Source: Bacteriovoracaceae bacterium
Lineage (GTDB): Bacteria; Bdellovibrionota; Bacteriovoracia; Bacteriovoracales; Bacteriovoracaceae
NCBI GenBank assembly: GCA_023151145.1
Contig: JAKLJM010000288.1
Location: 1-6,352 of the forward strand
Direction: 5' to 3'
Length of the DNA stretch: 6,352 nt
Part shown: positions 5,023 to 6,352 of the stretch, piece after piece
How the letters are laid out: each line of letters starts with the position of its first letter
Numbering within the stretch: the first letter of the stretch is position 1
Translations under genes and position numbers: made by a program
The notes under the pieces: model-generated
What the model saw: the letters and a program-made list of their open reading frames with translations, nothing else
The model's database searches: none
Told to the model about the DNA's origin: nothing

Positions 5023-6219
5023 ATGGCCAATCAAAACAAAAAGCAAAACCAGTCAGATGGTTTTGATCTTGTCTCCCCCATTGTAGAAGCAATCCATCTC
5101 CTCTTAGTCATGATAGGTGAAGTTCTATTTGAACTTATAAAGCTTCTTTATAGTCGTTATAAAGCTGGATCAGTACCAGTTAGAAAAATTGAGCAAAAAG
5201 AACTAAAAGTTAAAAAGCAGGCTCATGAGGATCAACATTTAGGTTATTCAATCAATAGAAGAAAATCTTTTGAGTTAAAAAATCTCGATTTTTCAAAACA
5301 CTCATTGATTGTAGGTGCCGCGGGATTTGGGAAAACAAATTTAATTTCAATTCTTCAAGAACAATCCCTTCGTGAAGGAAAACCAATTATCTTTTTTGAT
5401 CCCAAAGGAGATTTGGAAGCTCTGCTTACTTTTAAAGCTCTTTGTGAAAAATATAAACGCAAGTGCTATATCTTCTCTGAACACTATTATGACTCGATAA
5501 AATTAAATCCATTAAAATTAGGAAGCACTAATCAAATTTCAGATCGAATTATGTCGGCCTTTGAATGGACTGAACCTTTTTATAAAGATCTCTGCCAGAA
5601 TGTACTTTTTGAGATTATAGATGAATTAAAAAAACAGAAGATCGAAATTTCTCTATCAGCAATCATTGATCTCTACAAAGAAAAGTATAAATCAGAAAAG
5701 ACAATCGGACTTCTTACCAAGCTTCAAAACATCAACAGCACCGACTTTGGAAAAATTTTAATTCAAGACAAGGATACAAAAACCTTGGCCGATATTAGAA
5801 AAGAAAAGGCTTGTCTCTATATAGGTCTATCCACTCAAGGTTACGGTGAAACGGCCTTGGCCATTGGAAAAGTGTTCTTAGGAGAACTTCTTTATAATTC
5901 TTATCATCAACTAACGATTACCCCTAATTCCCATGCTTCGATAAAGGATTCAATTTCGGTTTTCTTTGATGAATTTGGAGCTTTAGTAACTCCAAGATTC
6001 ATCGAACTTCAAAATAAATGTCGAGGGGCAGGAATACAATTATTTTTAGCAGTTCAAAGTCCATCTGACATTGATCGAGTTCATCCAAAATTAACTGAGC
6101 AAATTATGGAGAACGTTTCTAATATTTTTATTTTTAAGCAAAGGGTTGATTATGGGGCATCTCTTTTGGCCAATTCAATTGGAACCATTACATCAACAAA
6201 ACAAACATACAGAACATAA
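5023..6219 (+). CDS. TraD/TraG-like type IV coupling ATPase, interrupted by in-frame stop
   Basis: Type IV coupling proteins are hexameric inner-membrane ATPases that bring DNA to a conjugation or secretion channel. From the ATG at 5023 this fragment has 398 residues: a polar start, a hydrophobic segment (about 17-43) that may be a membrane anchor, then the RecA-like motor. Walker A is GAAGFGKT (98-105), followed by IIFFDPKGD (122-130) and Walker B VFFDEFG (313-319, with D316 and E317). 'CRGAGIQLFLAVQSPSDI' (334-350 region) matches the conserved TraD/TraG glutamine motif, and 'LTEQIMENVSNIFIFKQ' the following segment. The TAA at 6217-6219 comes just after 'GTITSTKQTYRT', inside the motor domain, and family sequence continues in frame beyond it. 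The truncated product probably does not work. A TTG at 4951 is an alternative, less likely start. Confidence 0.8.
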   Translation: MANQNKKQNQSDGFDLVSPIVEAIHLLLVMIGEVLFELIKLLYSRYKAGSVPVRKIEQKELKVKKQAHEDQHLGYSINRRKSFELKNLDFSKHSLIVGAAGFGKTNLISILQEQSLREGKPIIFFDPKGDLEALLTFKALCEKYKRKCYIFSEHYYDSIKLNPLKLGSTNQISDRIMSAFEWTEPFYKDLCQNVLFEIIDELKKQKIEISLSAIIDLYKEKYKSEKTIGLLTKLQNINSTDFGKILIQDKDTKTLADIRKEKACLYIGLSTQGYGETALAIGKVFLGELLYNSYHQLTITPNSHASIKDSISVFFDEFGALVTPRFIELQNKCRGAGIQLFLAVQSPSDIDRVHPKLTEQIMENVSNIFIFKQRVDYGASLLANSIGTITSTKQTYRT

Positions 6220-6352
6220 CGAGGATCAAGACAAGATGCTGGATCAGAAAGAGAGGTAAATGAATTACTTTGTCATCCTGACGTCATAAAAAACTTAAAA
6301 GTCGGACAATGCGTATTACTTCGCCACAATCCAACAGCACTTGATCTCATAA
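6220..6352 (+). pseudogene. in-frame continuation of the coupling ATPase beyond the stop
   Basis: Directly after the TAA the same frame stays open to the window edge (44 codons) and reads RGSRQDAGSEREVNELLCHP, then DVIKNLKVGQCVLL and RHNPTALDLI. In TraD/TraG-type coupling proteins the motif 'G-S-x-R-E-V-x-E...HP..IK.LkvGe.v.l' follows the segment that ends at the stop, so this is the genuine next part of the same protein. No start codon with a ribosome-binding site is seen here. The end of the gene lies outside the window. Confidence 0.7.

Noticed and set aside
4910..5092. 60-codon open frame on the minus strand
   Set aside because: It overlaps the tandem-palindrome edge and the start of the coupling-protein gene; no convincing product or ribosome-binding site.
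6217..6219. Stop-codon reassignment (TAA read as an amino acid)
   Set aside because: TAA properly ends several other genes in the window, such as those at 1223-1225, 2151-2153 and 3539-3541.

Overview
This is an AT-rich window that reads as an accessory (genomic-island type) region of a Gram-negative bacterium. The Gram-negative reading rests on a lipobox lipoprotein, a signal-peptide protein rich in cysteine, and a type IV secretion coupling ATPase. The composition, gene style and mix of predicted periplasmic proteins would fit an AT-rich Bdellovibrionota (Bacteriovorax-like) or a similar proteobacterium. That assignment is an impression; no RNA gene or marker gene is present to fix the taxonomy.

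Layout. (i) 1-462, minus strand: the N-terminal 154 codons of a gene whose product looks like an AbiTii-domain protein, running off the left edge, with a very good sigma70-type promoter. (ii) 638-2153, plus strand, divergent from it: an AbiE-type toxin-antitoxin operon, with a winged-helix AbiEi-like antitoxin/repressor overlapping a nucleotidyltransferase AbiEii toxin by 23 nt. Two abortive-infection families therefore sit back to back around a 175-bp shared control region. (iii) 2177-2575, minus strand: a small lipoprotein made mostly of an exact 15-residue repeat. (iv) 2789-3541, plus strand: an unrecognised secreted protein with ten cysteines. (v) 3542-4776, minus strand: a two-gene operon in which a small membrane-anchored protein with a helix-turn-helix-like segment precedes an HNH endonuclease that has an extra N-terminal cysteine cluster. 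(vi) 5023 to the right edge, plus strand: a TraD/TraG-like type IV coupling ATPase interrupted by one in-frame TAA at 6217-6219. The reading frame and the conserved family sequence carry on past it.

Regulatory structure. The most striking non-coding signal is a pair of perfect, slightly overlapping palindromes (4873-4895 and 4892-4912) between the HNH operon and the coupling-protein gene. Smaller dyads lie between the lipoprotein gene and the cysteine-rich protein gene, and upstream of abiE. The convergent stop codons at 3541/3542 touch with no spacer and lie inside an A-run/T-run symmetry that may act as a two-way terminator.

How the genes may work together. AbiTii plus AbiE looks like a small anti-phage cluster. 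The HNH/membrane-protein pair is an uncharacterised module that could also be nucleic-acid directed. The damaged coupling-protein gene suggests the remains of, or proximity to, a conjugative element that could have brought these genes in. The links between modules are inference from position only.
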